Source: Emmonsiellopsis sp. PD_33
Lineage: Eukaryota; Ascomycota; Eurotiomycetes; Onygenales; Ajellomycetaceae
Direction: 5' to 3'
Assembly (NCBI GenBank): GCA_032988165.1
Contig: JANTQF010000003.1
Coordinates: 62,001-126,000, forward strand
DNA: 64,000 nucleotides
Each line of letters opens with the position of its first letter. The first letter of the stretch is position 1. A program made the position numbers and the translations under genes. Of the stretch, positions 13,604-24,288 are shown piece by piece. A model generated the notes under the pieces. The model ran no database searches. It saw only the letters and a list, made by a program, of their open reading frames with translations, and was not told where the DNA came from.

Positions 13604-13608
13604 ATTCT
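13604..13608. repeat. Target-site duplication ATTCT, right copy
   Basis: Exact repeat of 8,008-8,012. The Helitron reading frame continues from here (Y-S-I-S...), which confirms that the Gypsy element landed inside the Helitron. Confidence 0.85.
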
Positions 13609-15583
13609 ATTAGTAATATTATAAAGTGAATGTACTCTCTCATACTTTTTCATAGTAATATATACTATCTATACTATTTACTTATTATCTTGAGAGGGCC
13701 TAAATTTTTTGATGACCTACTGATAGTTGCTGACATCAGATAGAATACTTTTCAGAAGACCTGTTACATAAGAGATATTATCTAATATGATAATGAGTAG
13801 GAATATACCTTTAAGAAGGCTTTAGAGATGGAAACTGAGAAGGTACTTTAAAGAATATTAATATTTATTATTATCTATACTAACTTACTATTTATTACTA
13901 ACATCTGAGTTTAATTTTCAACCTCTTTTACTAATGATTTAAACTTCATTCTTAAGGCCTACTTCTATATTCTACCTAATGACTGAACTCTTTATGAATC
14001 TACTATTAACTATGAGCTTCATCTTATCTGAAAGAGGCTTACCTGAGAGAGCTTTAAGTTAAAGGATATTTAATCTTAGAGCCTACCAGAGCTACATTAT
14101 AGGTGAGAGTTAGAGGAGAATAGTAACCCCCTAATCATATAGAAGCTTGCTTATAACTATTAGGTACTAGCTGTTAGAGCTGAAGAATATGAAGCCCAGT
14201 TTAATAAGAACTAGTATTTAATTTATAATATTATTCTTATAGCTTTAGATACTAATCTCTATAATATAATATTCTTTCTTAATAGTCTTAGTAGAATAAA
14301 TAAGATATATCTATAATACTCTTACTAACTATCTATAATCTCTAGGTTAAATTATACTTTATATTATCAGTACAGATATTATTACTCAGTTTCTTTCTAA
14401 TAATTATATTACTTATAAGTGCTTTTATATCCCCATTGACATCTTGCCTACATTAACTTGCAATATATTATATAATACTCAGCTGGCTGAGCTTCTTTAC
14501 TAGGTCTCCCTCATCATCTAAGATAAGATTTTAATAACTTATCACTATATTTTTAATGTAGTCAATCAGACTCTTCATAATCTTCAGGTTAATTTACCTG
14601 AAAGTAATAATAACTTCAGTAGTATTCTAACTGTTTTTAGTAATAACTTTCAGTAGATCTTGCCTATTATCCTCTACAGTATGTGAGATGATACAATAAA
14701 TGTCTACATATAACATACTAAGGTTTAATTCTTTCTCTATATGCTTCATCTTCATTAGAATATATATTTCTCAACTATTACCTCTAAAGGTAGATTCTTT
14801 GCAGATTGATTGATTAGTATGTTATATAATATAACTTTTTAGAGCTATTAATTAATCCTCTCTAAGTTATACTGAATCTCTAAGATTAATGAGTTTATTA
14901 ATTAGATATATCTAAATCTATAGGATTAGTTTCATCAGAGAGGCTATTTTTAAGGTCAGGCAATTCTTACATCTACTAATAATATTATTACTTAGCTTAA
15001 TGAGAACCTTCTGGATCATTTACTTAGTAAGCCTGTTGAGTATCTATTAGTTAATGTAAGTAAATAAAATGATAATTAGCATCATAAGGTTATATAGGAA
15101 TTCATGTGGGCTCAGAATGCTATGTCAATTCAGCCTTTAATTTTATAAATTAAATGAGGTATACCTCTTATATATATATATAATCTAGACTTACAGTATG
15201 ATGTTTACAATAGATTCTGCATGATTTTTCTCACTTATTTCCTCTGATGTCTAAAGGTCTGATTAGATGGTAAGTTATTTAATGATAAGATGCAACTTCT
15301 ATATTAAATTAAATTATCAAGTAATATGAAGGATTTTATGATTATAATAGTTCAGCTCTAGTTCTCTATATAGCCTGCTTTTATAATGATAATTAATAAA
15401 TTATAGAGTTAATTACTTAGCTATATTAAAATTAATCTCTGAGATTCAGTTTTCTCACACAGTCAGCTCTATATTGCTCTTTTATATGCTATAAATTGCC
15501 ATTAGATCTCAGTGCTTATAAGTAGTGTAAATTGCTGTTAGATTATAAATAATATAGTTTATTCTGAAGTTCTTTACTTTTAA
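13604..15583 (+). pseudogene. Helitron Rep/helicase, 3' part with PIF1-like helicase (broken)
   Basis: Continuation of the Helitron frame after the Gypsy insertion. A GLNFFDDLLIVADIR segment near 13,700 and a CYIRDII..YDNE segment near 13,770 match the region before the helicase. The Walker A motif (family form GPGGTGKT) lies at 14,284-14,307 and reads SLSRINKI. Each change fits a C-to-T or G-to-A transition, and the preceding FFLN and following YLY are kept. QLAELL and SLII segments follow near 14,480-14,530, then an ILPII motif near 14,660. The C-terminal SHSQLYIALLYA motif near 15,460 and YSEVL lead to a TAA at 15,581-15,583. Loss of the ATP-binding loop and many stops make it non-functional. 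Confidence 0.78.
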
Positions 15584-15668
15584 TTTTAATGTCTATATCT
15601 AGCCTCTTTACTTCTTCTTTTTTTTTAACTCTCTATTAAATTTATTATATCTCTTTATCTTTCTTATG

Positions 15669-16915
15669 ATGTCTTAGTTTCAGCCTCAGATCTATATTTT
15701 TATCTCTGATAGTTTTATTATCACTAACCTTAGCAACTATATTCTATTAAATAGAAACTTTAAGATAAATATCTTTACTACTCCTGCTGTCTTCTGTGAC
15801 ATTCTGAGTCTCAAGATTAAGCTGAAGCTGCCTGTGATACTTCAAGTTTATAACTCTAACTAGTTGAATTTTATAGAGGATATATTCATTTAGACTGAGA
15901 GTACTCTAGCTGTAGAGCATATTCCTACAATTAATATAATTATTATATTTAATATTATTATAGTAGTCTCATCTTTTCATTCTCAGTTAGACCCCAGAGC
16001 CATTAATTCCTCTAAGTATATAGAGACTAATATTAGTTTTAATAGCTTATCTTTATCTACTATTACTATTTGTACTATCTATTGTAATATACTCACTAAT
16101 TATTCTAATTATATTTTTAAGATCACTATAAAAATCTATAGAGGCTATAATAATAATAAGTACTTTAAATTTAAAATCTTTAATATCTATTATATCTTTC
16201 TGAAGTCTCTATGTTAGAGCTGTGTTCCTTTACTCTATATTAAAAATTTGATTTTCATTAGTGATAATACTATTAGGTTTTTTACCTATAAGAGGAAGAA
16301 ATTCCTCATTATAATTACTAAGCAATTTATCTATCTAGATAATATTAGTATCTCTACTATTTCTAACTCTAATCTTACTAGCTTTACTACCTCTATTTAA
16401 TATATTTTTATTTAATATTTAGCTTTACATTCACTAACCTTCTTCTTTCTTTCAGTAATAGAGCTATTAAGTAATATAAAGTCTCTACTACTATAACTCT
16501 AAATGCTTCTTAAGTTACTATTTTCTTTACTAATGAACCTTCATTGACCCTGTCAAGATCTTTACTCTTACTATTATTTACTGTGTCTATCACTGAAGAT
16601 GGAGGAGATATGGGAGTAAATATTAATAAAGAAAAAGAAAGAAATAGTGAGGATGCTACATTAAGTAAGTTACTTCTATATGTGTTAGATTGAATCATAG
16701 AGTCTTCAAAGAGAAGGAAGAGATCATACTCTTCAAGTCTACCCTTATCTAATACTGAGTCTTTAATGTCTTCTGAGGATTTAAGCTTAGAGGGTGAGGC
16801 CTCTATTACCTTCTCTGATGATGATCTGAAGGACTCTAACACTAAGAATACTTCTTCTTTTTCTAATAGTGATGCTAATGAATCTTCTATAGGGTCTTCA
16901 AAGAGAAAGAGATAG
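15669..16915 (+). pseudogene. Decayed second ORF downstream of the Helitron helicase
   Basis: From ATG 15,669 one frame runs 243 codons to TAA 16,398-16,400 with about four internal stops, each one transition from a sense codon. A stretch reading FFTYKRKKFLII then YLD lies near 16,280-16,345 and loosely recalls an OB-fold strand pattern; I do not claim homology. A second open segment in another frame (about 16,500-16,915) is serine- and acid-rich and ends in SSKRKR, a nuclear-localisation-like tail. An intron or indel must join the two if they are one gene. The position 3' of the helicase and the same strand suggest an accessory Helitron ORF or captured host gene. Function unknown. Confidence 0.45.
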
Positions 16916-17128
16916 ATAGTTCTTAATTGTAGAGTTCCATTCTTTAGCTTCTGACCTAGTGTTTTGTAGGCTTATCCTATATCTTATTCTATGGCAGGTC
17001 AGGGGCTTTTTTTGACCTCTGAGGTTATTTTTCATTCAATTCAGGCCTTATACAGGCCTTAATGTAGGACTCCAATTGATCATGTGATTTTGAATGGCTG
17101 AGGGATAGCTTGATGAATAAAAAGGTGA

Positions 17129-17142
17129 CATGCAGATGCATG
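17129..17142 (+). repeat. Hairpin near the end of the AT-rich block (candidate Helitron 3' terminus)
   Basis: CATGCA-GA-TGCATG is a perfect 6-bp stem with a 2-nt loop. CTGG follows at 17,153-17,156 after a 10-nt spacer, matching the hairpin-then-CTRR layout of Helitron 3' ends. The following base is A, whereas Helitrons normally insert before T. The stem is short, so chance is a real possibility. Confidence 0.3.
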
Positions 17143-17259
17143 GTGCTGTAAACTGGAACTTGTAACTTAGTCAATTGTGGCATGATGGTTGTTGTTGTTC
17201 AGCCCCTTTTTGTCGAATAAATCCATCCAAACACGCCCAGGAGGAACAAAATCGACAAT

Positions 17260-19039
17260 TCACAACGCCGGCGCCTCCCAATTCTCACGCCTGATTTTCA
17301 TCACCGCAGACTGTTTATGAGGGAAGGTGACTTCGCCATCTTTGAAAAAGCCCGCCGCTTGGAGGTAATTGATGAACCTGTTTGGTGTTTGACAGCTGTT
17401 AATTCATGCGCAGTGGAACGAAGCCAACGCCAAATGGGCGGTGCTACCCACGGAATAAAAGGGACACGGGAATTACAGAAACGTACTTTGTACTATCAAC
17501 TCGCGGCTCCATCATCACTGTCTGCGTCCTTGCATCCCCCAGCCAGCAGAGATGCACAAGCGAAGACAGCCAAATGGGCACGCGATGCGGGCCCCTGAAT
17601 TCCTCCTCGCCCACGAGACAGTGAAGCCCACGATCATAGTTACCCACCTGGCCCCGTACTAGCTGGCCAAGCCGGTCCTCCTTGACCCAGTATATTTCAA
17701 AATAACCAAAGGGCCGGCCGTCCCAGCAACCAAAAGCCGGGTACGAGTGTCGCGACTCAAACTGCCCACGGAGGAAAGCTTCCTGTACCTCTTGCGGGCC
17801 TGCAACGCCCCAGGCTGCACTCACCCGCGGGTTGTTCATCCATTTGGACAATAGCTCGATGTCAGTGAGTAACTCACCCGCGGTGTGGACTCCCGAGGCT
17901 GTGGCTGATAGTGACGTGAGGCTTCGAGACTTGCGGTGGTAGTTTTGCAAGCTACCTAGAATACTGGGCGTCTTGGTTGTTAAGACCGGGACGCGAAACG
18001 ATAACGTCTGGCCCACACTAGGGATATAGCGAGTATAAAACACCTCTCCCTGGCGTGGTGGTTTCTGGCGGAGAGGGTGTCGCACCCCGTCTGTGGAAAC
18101 GTATTCTGTTGGAGGCGGCGGGAAGAACGTGGGCAGATTACTACCGGAGGTAAATGGATCGGTAACCTTGCCAGACTGCTGCTCCCCGCCTGGGCTGCAA
18201 GACACTCCATAATACATGCTTTCTGAAGGAGAAAGAGGCCTATTACCAACGAACGTGCCCGCGATCTCCTTCTCCAGCCCGGGCCGATTGCCGCTTGGGA
18301 ATTCCATGGTATGCGGGGCGGTACTTTGCGGGGACAGCTTGAAGAGGAAGACGCGGGGATCCGTCTGCCAGAAAGTCCGCTGGGTCATGAACATGTTTGT
18401 CCAGCCGGCAGGGTCCGGTTTGTCTGCCGGCTCATATCCGATGAACGTATCCTCCGTCCTCACTAAACCCATCCGTTCTAGTTTCTGCATGAGATGTTTC
18501 CCCCTAAAAATGCCCTCGGGCTTGATATAGACCCGCCATTCTCCCTTCGGCTTCCCTGCATCTGGGGTCCCACTCGATTCTTCGGTTGTGAGGTGCGGGT
18601 CGGGAGGAGGTTCGTGAAAATACCACCACAGGGTTGAATAGAGCATCATGGCGATCTGTCGAGTCTGCGAGGTAGCGGGTTTGAAATCCCTGCTCGATGG
18701 AAGGGAGATGGACGAGATAAATATGGCGTCATTGTTAAGTGTGGGCTTGGTGTAGCGTCCATGGTAGTGGTGATGATGAGGGCGATCGTCTCTCGGAGTG
18801 CCACAAGGCGAGACCGACTCTGATCCGTCTCGAGATCGATCTCTACTGGTTGGTCTAGATGGCGAACGAGAAGCACGGTCTTGAGTGCTCCTATCGGTTC
18901 GGATTACGATGGTCCAGCCAGGCGCCACGACGGAGGCATTAACCACGAGCTCGTTCACTTTGAATGAGAGGCCTCCGAACACGGGGGTGACGGTGAGCGA
19001 GAGGCCATTGGGGAGGTTAACAGTCGATGAAGGCGGCAT
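17260..19039 (-). CDS. sidF: SidF-type N5-hydroxyornithine acyltransferase (siderophore biosynthesis)
   Basis: Two exons, 17,487-19,039 and 17,260-17,377, joined over a 109-bp GT-AG intron; 556 residues. Without splicing the frame would end in an unrelated tail. Splicing restores the conserved end (KFINYLQAAGFF, then FPHKQSAVMKIRREN), which is why I place the intron. The N-terminus (VTPVFGGLSFKVNEL, then RQIAMMLYSTLWWYFHEP), the middle (PPRQGEVFYTRYIPSVGQ) and the C-terminal GNAT/AlcB-like domain (WMNNPRVSAAWG, GYFEIYWVKEDR, MEPRVD) match fungal SidF proteins. Known SidF proteins transfer anhydromevalonyl from its CoA ester to N5-hydroxyornithine for fusarinine C/TAFC and act in peroxisomes. 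No PTS1 is visible here (ends in APAL). The gene looks intact though its stop is about 65 bp from the decayed transposon block. AGATAA sites upstream (19,091-19,096 and 19,243-19,248, as TTATCT) could bind a GATA factor. Confidence 0.88.
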
Positions 19040-19671
19040 CCCGGGGAGTCGACCAAGCCGAATCAGCGTGCGATTGAGCGGCCCGATGTGTTATCTTGCT
19101 CTAGACATCCATTCGTGCCTCGATGCCTGGGCGAGTATAGACGATGGGGGTGCGGGGTAGATATTGGGAATTGAACAGCTGCGTGCGAGAGATATGGAGG
19201 CGGGATTGAGGAATGCAGATGCGGAATAGAGACAATGGGGTATTATCTAGGAGATACACTGCTGCCGAATCAGCGCCGATGTCTTGATGTTCCCGTGTTT
19301 CTGATAGTTCAGTTATATCAGGAGTTGAGTTTTTGCCCCTCGGCGTCATCATCCCACCTGCCTTAGTCACCCTTGGTGGCGGCGGCATTGCCCGCGATTT
19401 GACCAGGATAATTGCTTGTTTTCTTGTTTCTTTTCTAGAATATTGTTAGAATAACTAGTACGGCATGATTCTAGGGGATTATTTTTGCAACTCGGCATAT
19501 TCTTCCTATTTTGACAATACCCTATTCAATTGGGTGAGTTTTCTCTCGTTCTTTTCCTTCTATTGAACACCTCCTGAGCACTGCTTTACAGATGAGAATT
19601 AAGCACTGAGGGGACTGTGATCTAATATTTAACCTCTAGTTATTCTAAAACGTTATGTATGTCATGTCCAG
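19040..19671. other. Intergenic region between sidF promoter and GMC oxidoreductase 3' end
   Basis: About 630 bp. The sidF-proximal part would hold its promoter; two TTATCT (AGATAA) GATA-type sites are visible. The distal 280 bp before the neighbouring stop is AT-rich 3'-flank. A 95-codon minus-strand frame (19,101-19,388) shows no family resemblance and is not called. Confidence 0.6.
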
Positions 19672-21528
19672 TCAAGATATGGTGCTCCTGATAATCTCCG
19701 CGCCATGCTCAGCCAACCCGTACACCACAGATTGAGGATTGCTCCGTGGCACCACCGGGATGATGCTGGCATCGCAGACTCGAAGATTGGAACATCCATA
19801 AACACGCAGCTTGTCGTCGACCACACCCCCCATCTCCTGCGACATCATGGAACATGTCCCGACAAAGTGATGCGACCAATGTGTGGTAGCTCTGACATAC
19901 TCCCTCGTCTTCTCAATGTCTGTGAAGCGACCTTCTTCGGTTCGCGGCTTGAGCAGCGATGCAAAGGGCTTGAGCCGGCCCAGGCGCTTTTCAGTGAACA
20001 TGACGTAGCGTGTGAGAATCTCTACGTCGAGCGGGTGCACGGGGATGCCCACGTCCAGTGCCATACCGGTGTTCTTGTCTGAATGCTCGTGCGAGCTGCT
20101 GTCGATGTGAACAGAGCCTCGGGGAAACGGGGTGGAAAGCATGACGACGACGGTGAAGTGATTCCCTGGGGCGCGATACGTGATATCTTCCGCTTCAAAC
20201 GGCGCATACCCCGCAACGAACATGAAGCGCCCCGGCGACTCCGTTGGGCTGGCCAGATTGCGCTTGATGTACGACTGCCACGCCTTCCTGAAAGCTGGCG
20301 TGGCAATCGATGGCCCGGCTGGTTCGGACGCGGCGTCCTCCAGCAGCTGCTCGATCTCCTTCATCCCCTGCTCGTCCGTGACCTCGCTGAGGGCCATCTG
20401 CGCACTCGAGAGCGTCGAGCTTCTTCCGATCGGGCCTCCCTTGCCTTGCGCATACGTCTCTTCAGCTGCAGCGACTGCGCTGGGCTCTTTTCTGGTGAAC
20501 GCATCGAGGGTGTCGACGTCGTCGCGGACGGGAAACACCACGCCGGAGAAGGCGTGGTTCTGGAAGTTTTCTCCAACATGCGGGTTGTCGACGACGACAT
20601 CTATGCCTAGCCGCTGCAGGCGGGACTTGTCGCCGATGCCGGAAAGCTCGAGGATTCTAGGCGAGTTGATCACGCCAGCTGAGAGGATGACCTCCTTGCG
20701 TGCCTTGACGATGCTCTTTTTGCCATCTTTCCCAGTCACCAGAACGCCATCTGCAATGGGCACCCCGCCGGCATCGGCTTCCTTGAAGACGACTTTGTTG
20801 ACAGTAGATCCTGTGAGAACTGCCAAGTTGGCTCTTGACCGAACAGGGTCAAGATACGCATTGGCCGTGAAGGATCTCTTGCTAGAGACCGGATCGACAG
20901 CGTCAAGATTCGTAATTGGGCCGCGTTGGGTGCCAGAGAAGGAATGGGAGGGAGAGTAGCCCAGCTCAGCCAGACTATCAATCCAAGTTTTGACCCACAT
21001 AGCCTCCGTCTTCGATTCATTGACCGCCAGTTGAATCGGTCCGGATCCCTCGCTCGTCCCTCCCGCCGGGCCGTGGATAGTAACCGCCTTGCGCACAGCT
21101 CGGTCCATGGCCTCGAACCCCCAGCCAGTGTTGCCGAGCTCGGTCCAGAAATCGAGGTTAGATTGGGTGCTCGGCTGGAAGACGAAGCCGTTGATCCCGC
21201 TTGTGCCCCCGAGCATGCGGCCTTGGGCCATGGAAAGCGGTTTCGTTCCGCCTACTGACTGATAAAAGGGAAGGGGTCAGCCTCGGCGACTTTCAGGGTG
21301 ATAGAGAGATTGATTTACCGGGAACGAAGTCTTGAACGCCCAATCCAATGGGCCATTTCGCAGCAGGGGCCAGCTGCCGGGCGTCTGGACGTGCGGGTTT
21401 GAGCTGTGGTCCTCTCCAGACTCAAGGACGGCGACCTGCAGATTGGGGTCTTCAGACAGGCGGGCAGCGATAATGAGGCCTGCTGTCCCGCCGCCGACGA
21501 TAACTACGTCATATGTGGCCGAATCCAT
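19672..21528 (-). CDS. GMC-family FAD oxidoreductase
   Basis: Two exons, 21,319-21,528 and 19,672-21,258, with a 60-bp intron; 598 residues. The start chosen is MDSATYDVV at 21,528, because the FAD-binding motif begins at once (VVIVGGGTAGLIIAARLSED). An upstream in-frame ATG at 21,627 would add 33 residues of no clear nature. Splicing links FKTSFP to SVGGTKPLSMAQGRMLGGTSGING, the second FAD-contact motif of the family. The C-terminal GMC domain keeps HWSHHFVGTCSMM with the catalytic-type histidine, and the final NPQSVVYGLAEHGAEII helix. Family members oxidise alcohols, sugars, aryl alcohols or choline; the substrate cannot be told. It lies between sidF and the PKS in the same orientation as sidF, so a tailoring role is possible but unproven. 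Confidence 0.85.
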
Positions 21529-22164
21529 CCTGGGCTTGAGTGTATAGAAGGATGAGGTACCCTGTGTAGTGGATACTATAGATGAATCCTGCACCAGTGC
21601 ACATGCAGTGCTTATGCTGGTCAGCATCTAATCAGGATTCTATATCCTGCCTTGTAATCCCTCTCCTTACTTATAGAAAAAAAAAAGGTAAATAAGAAGC
21701 AAAACGCACTATCAAAAATTTCACCTTAGTAGACGGCCGGAATGTAGGTTGTACGCCGGACTCCGTTCAGAACCTCAATACACTGTTCTCTGGGAGCTGG
21801 ATAGCAGGGTAGCAGGGGGCAGTGCAAGCCAGGAGCCAGGAGCCCGGAAGCAAGCGAAGCGAAGCGCGTGGGGCTGGTTGTTCATGTTAATTAATTCGAA
21901 ACTTAAAAAGCGGCTGTTTGACAAAGCTGAGAGGACGGGATAAATTCATAGGCTTAATATCTTTTATCTGCCCCGCAGGTATGTATGTAAAAATTTATAA
22001 TAGATGTGCGCTCCCCGCCCCTAGTCGTTTCTGCTAACTCACTTGTTACCCCTGTCTTCCATGGCCTGACACTATTATTAGCCCCGAACCTTGACATTTG
22101 CTATCTTTGAGTCCTTGTTGATCATTGCGAGAGAGTAACTACTCGACCCCCCCCCTCTCCCGGC

Positions 22165-22925
22165 TTCGCAATTGAAACATACATCAGCACCTTCTTCAAA
22201 CTCCACGACGTCAACTGTCTATCCACCACGAACCCTTTCGCTTCCCACAGCTTCTCAATAATTATCCTCCCGAAGCCCGCTCAGCTCAGACACCTCGATA
22301 ATCACATTCCGCACCAGCCTCCAATGCCTATCATCCAGTCACCGCAGCAAACTCCAGCTCCCAGCTCTCAACATCCACCTTTGAGCAAATCAATCTGCTT
22401 CAGCTCCAGATACCCGTCCCGGAACCGCGAGAGTCTCTCCAGCGGAACATCGACAGGCGTCGCGCCCACGCTGGACCGGTCAATCATGCGCTGGTAATGC
22501 GACTTTGGCAGCACTTTGCGCAATAGTTCCTTTTCCTCAGGGACAAAGGCGGAGATGTGCGCTTTCTTTGGGGTATCGGGTCTTCATGTACTCCGTACAG
22601 AGTGAAGAGACCGATGTTTGCACCCGCGTCGATGAGAACTAACTGCACATGGTTCAAGTCGGGTTCAGCTTTTCGAGACAATCCATTGTGAAGGGAAGCC
22701 AAGAAAGTGTTTGGAGAAATGTAGTTCCGCACAGGGCTTAGCAGGCAAAAGGGCAATGCCGTACAACCGGTCTTGGTAAATATCCTTGTATATCAACCAG
22801 GCATCGCACTCGGCGCCAATCCAGACAGTCAGGTCCAGTGCGAGCTCGAGAAGCAGGGGTTCTGCTAGCGGCTTGTCGGTGCCGGGGGGATTCTGCAGGC
22901 GGGTTGCTGAGCATGTGGAATGCAT
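22165..22925 (-). pseudogene. FkbM-family methyltransferase remnant
   Basis: Several minus-strand frames carry pieces of one FkbM-type SAM methyltransferase. In order: an N-terminal part (WLIYKDIYQDRLYG), the SAM-binding motif IDAGANIGLFTLYG at about 22,597-22,640, a FVPEEKELLRKVLPKSHY segment in a different frame, then IDLLK and VDVESWELE, and VRNVIIEVSELSGL. At least three single-base-scale shifts are needed to connect them, for example one extra A near 22,381 (CTCAAAGGTGGATG) and a disrupted stretch near 22,255-22,270. No splice sites explain the shifts. A functional copy would methylate an O (or N) of a small molecule or sugar. Its location between the GMC and PKS genes suggests a lost tailoring enzyme of a metabolite cluster. 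Confidence 0.65.
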
Positions 22926-24288
22926 AGAATCATATAAATACTCGTATGTATCTGCTGTGGCATTGAATCAGGAGACTGGAGGGATGTCTCCATGGTTGCA
23001 GCAGCAAGTCGCTAGAATCGAGAAGTTTGCGGTGTTTAGGCTATGTTTGAGAGATAACTACTAGATATCCCATCCAGACTAGTAGATCTGTACTGTTTTA
23101 TCATGAAGCAAATAATCCCATATCGAGCCGGCAAACAGGGGAAATCGTTGAGCAGCGACGGCAGATTATAAATAAACGAGTTAGCTGGATTCTCATAGGC
23201 TGTGAGGCTGGTTCGCCTAATTAGGTAAGGTTCTCAGCCGACTTTATTCCAACTTCAAGTTCTTCCACTGCAAACCTCCAACACCGCAACAGACCTGGCC
23301 TGCTCTGCCTCAATCCTGCACCATGCCATCCTGGAGGCTGTAGCAGCTCCATGAAGGAGTCTCCGGTGTCTGGAGAATGAAAGATCCAACATGGGTGGGT
23401 GTTTCGTCAGCCACCGCTCCAGACCCGAAGCCACTAACTAACTTAACCCCCAGGGGCCAGCGGCGAGAGAGTGGACCAGTGCAGGGTTCAATTCGCCGAT
23501 ATGGGCACCTCTCCTCCGGCAGTTCAGCTGTGAAACAAACACTGCTGGATGCAAGCTAGCTGGATATTCATAAACTGATGAGCTGCAGGACCGCGGGCAC
23601 GCAATCCACAGTTTTGGGAGCCCGGCCCGCAACCATGCTGACGCGGATTCCGGAGCTTTTTTTCTTCATATTAAATTATATTAATATTCCCCAGTTCAGC
23701 CGGATCCTTGTTTTTCCATTGCACTACTTGCTCGGCCCTCATCCTGCGGCCTTTTCTGCCCCTCCCCCGCCCCAAAAGCTGCCCCCCAGCGGACCGTACC
23801 ACCCGCGGGTTGTACGTACAATCCAAACAATTCCTTATCATAAGCCGGGGTTGACCCCTAGATGCCGGTTGACTGGCCGACTCGGATAGCCGGAGACCGG
23901 ATAATTACATTCTGCAGCTTATCCAAGCCCTGGTAAACTAACTAGCTACCCCTTACACTCGCTGCGTCATGGCATCGCGGGTAAAAAGACCCCGCCATCC
24001 CACCCCACCCTATAGCCTACGCAGACAACCACTTCAATTACAGCATGGGGTTGAGGAAATCGAAGACAATATGCAGTAAGCTTCGGAGCTGCCAATGCTC
24101 GGCATGTTGGCTCAAGCTCATGACGCTGGGGCGGTGGCTAGGAGACACGCCCTCTTAATAGCCAACTGATACCCCCCTGACTTAGGTTAATGTCAAATGC
24201 AAACCCGAGTTCCCAGAATCACACCCACTCTACCTCACAGCGTGTTAACTGGCTTCCTCTTCGGAGCGCTTTTAACAATCGATACACA
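22926..24288. other. Upstream region of the PKS gene
   Basis: About 1.36 kb without a credible gene. Short frames on both strands show no conserved features. It presumably contains the PKS promoter; an in-frame upstream ATG at 24,190 exists, but the KS domain begins right after the ATG at 24,289, which I prefer as start. Confidence 0.6.

Larger units (their letters stand above)
7052..17156 (+). mobile_element. Helitron relic, interrupted by Gypsy element 2
   Basis: Plus-strand Helitron debris occupies 7,052-8,012 and 13,604-15,583, joined exactly across the target duplication of the inserted Gypsy element. Before the break it shows Rep-region motifs (LVARVF, KGLPYSHTLYW, NNIISAEI, KYLYKY). 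After it come an FFDDLL/DNE region and a PIF1-like helicase with a mutated Walker A and a QLAELL...SLII region, ending in a SHSQLYIALLYA motif. A second decayed ORF (15,669-16,915) may belong to the element. A candidate 3' end is a 6-bp-stem hairpin at 17,129-17,142 followed 10 nt later by CTGG; the next base is A rather than the usual T, so this end is uncertain. The 5' end was not found: coding similarity simply begins near 7,052, probably by truncation. Confidence 0.75.
1..17195. other. RIP-decayed AT-rich transposon block
   Basis: The composition differs sharply from everything after about 17,200: very AT-rich, I noticed no CpG while reading it, and no frame stays open for more than about 110 codons. 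CpG-containing GC-rich sequence begins abruptly at about 17,200. Inside are recognisable relics of two Gypsy elements and a Helitron (listed separately), so the block is nested repeats rather than structural AT-rich DNA. The damage looks like repeat-induced point mutation (RIP) or a similar process: conserved residues are lost in ways that fit G-to-A or C-to-T changes. I could not assign 1 to about 1,900 or 5,200 to 7,050 beyond probable flanks (integrase C-terminus, gag N-terminus, LTRs) of the first Gypsy element. No host gene is seen in the block. Confidence 0.9.

Noticed and set aside
16510..16842. 110-codon minus-strand frame
   Set aside because: It is the shadow of the Ser/acid-rich plus-strand segment that ends in SSKRKR; the plus strand makes better sense in context.
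19101..19388. 95-codon minus-strand frame upstream of sidF
   Set aside because: No recognisable feature; it falls in the expected sidF promoter and 5' leader.
24190..24288. Upstream in-frame ATG of the PKS
   Set aside because: It would add 33 residues with no KS character; the family's start lies just before the [13 protein letters not shown] motif, which follows the ATG at 24,289.
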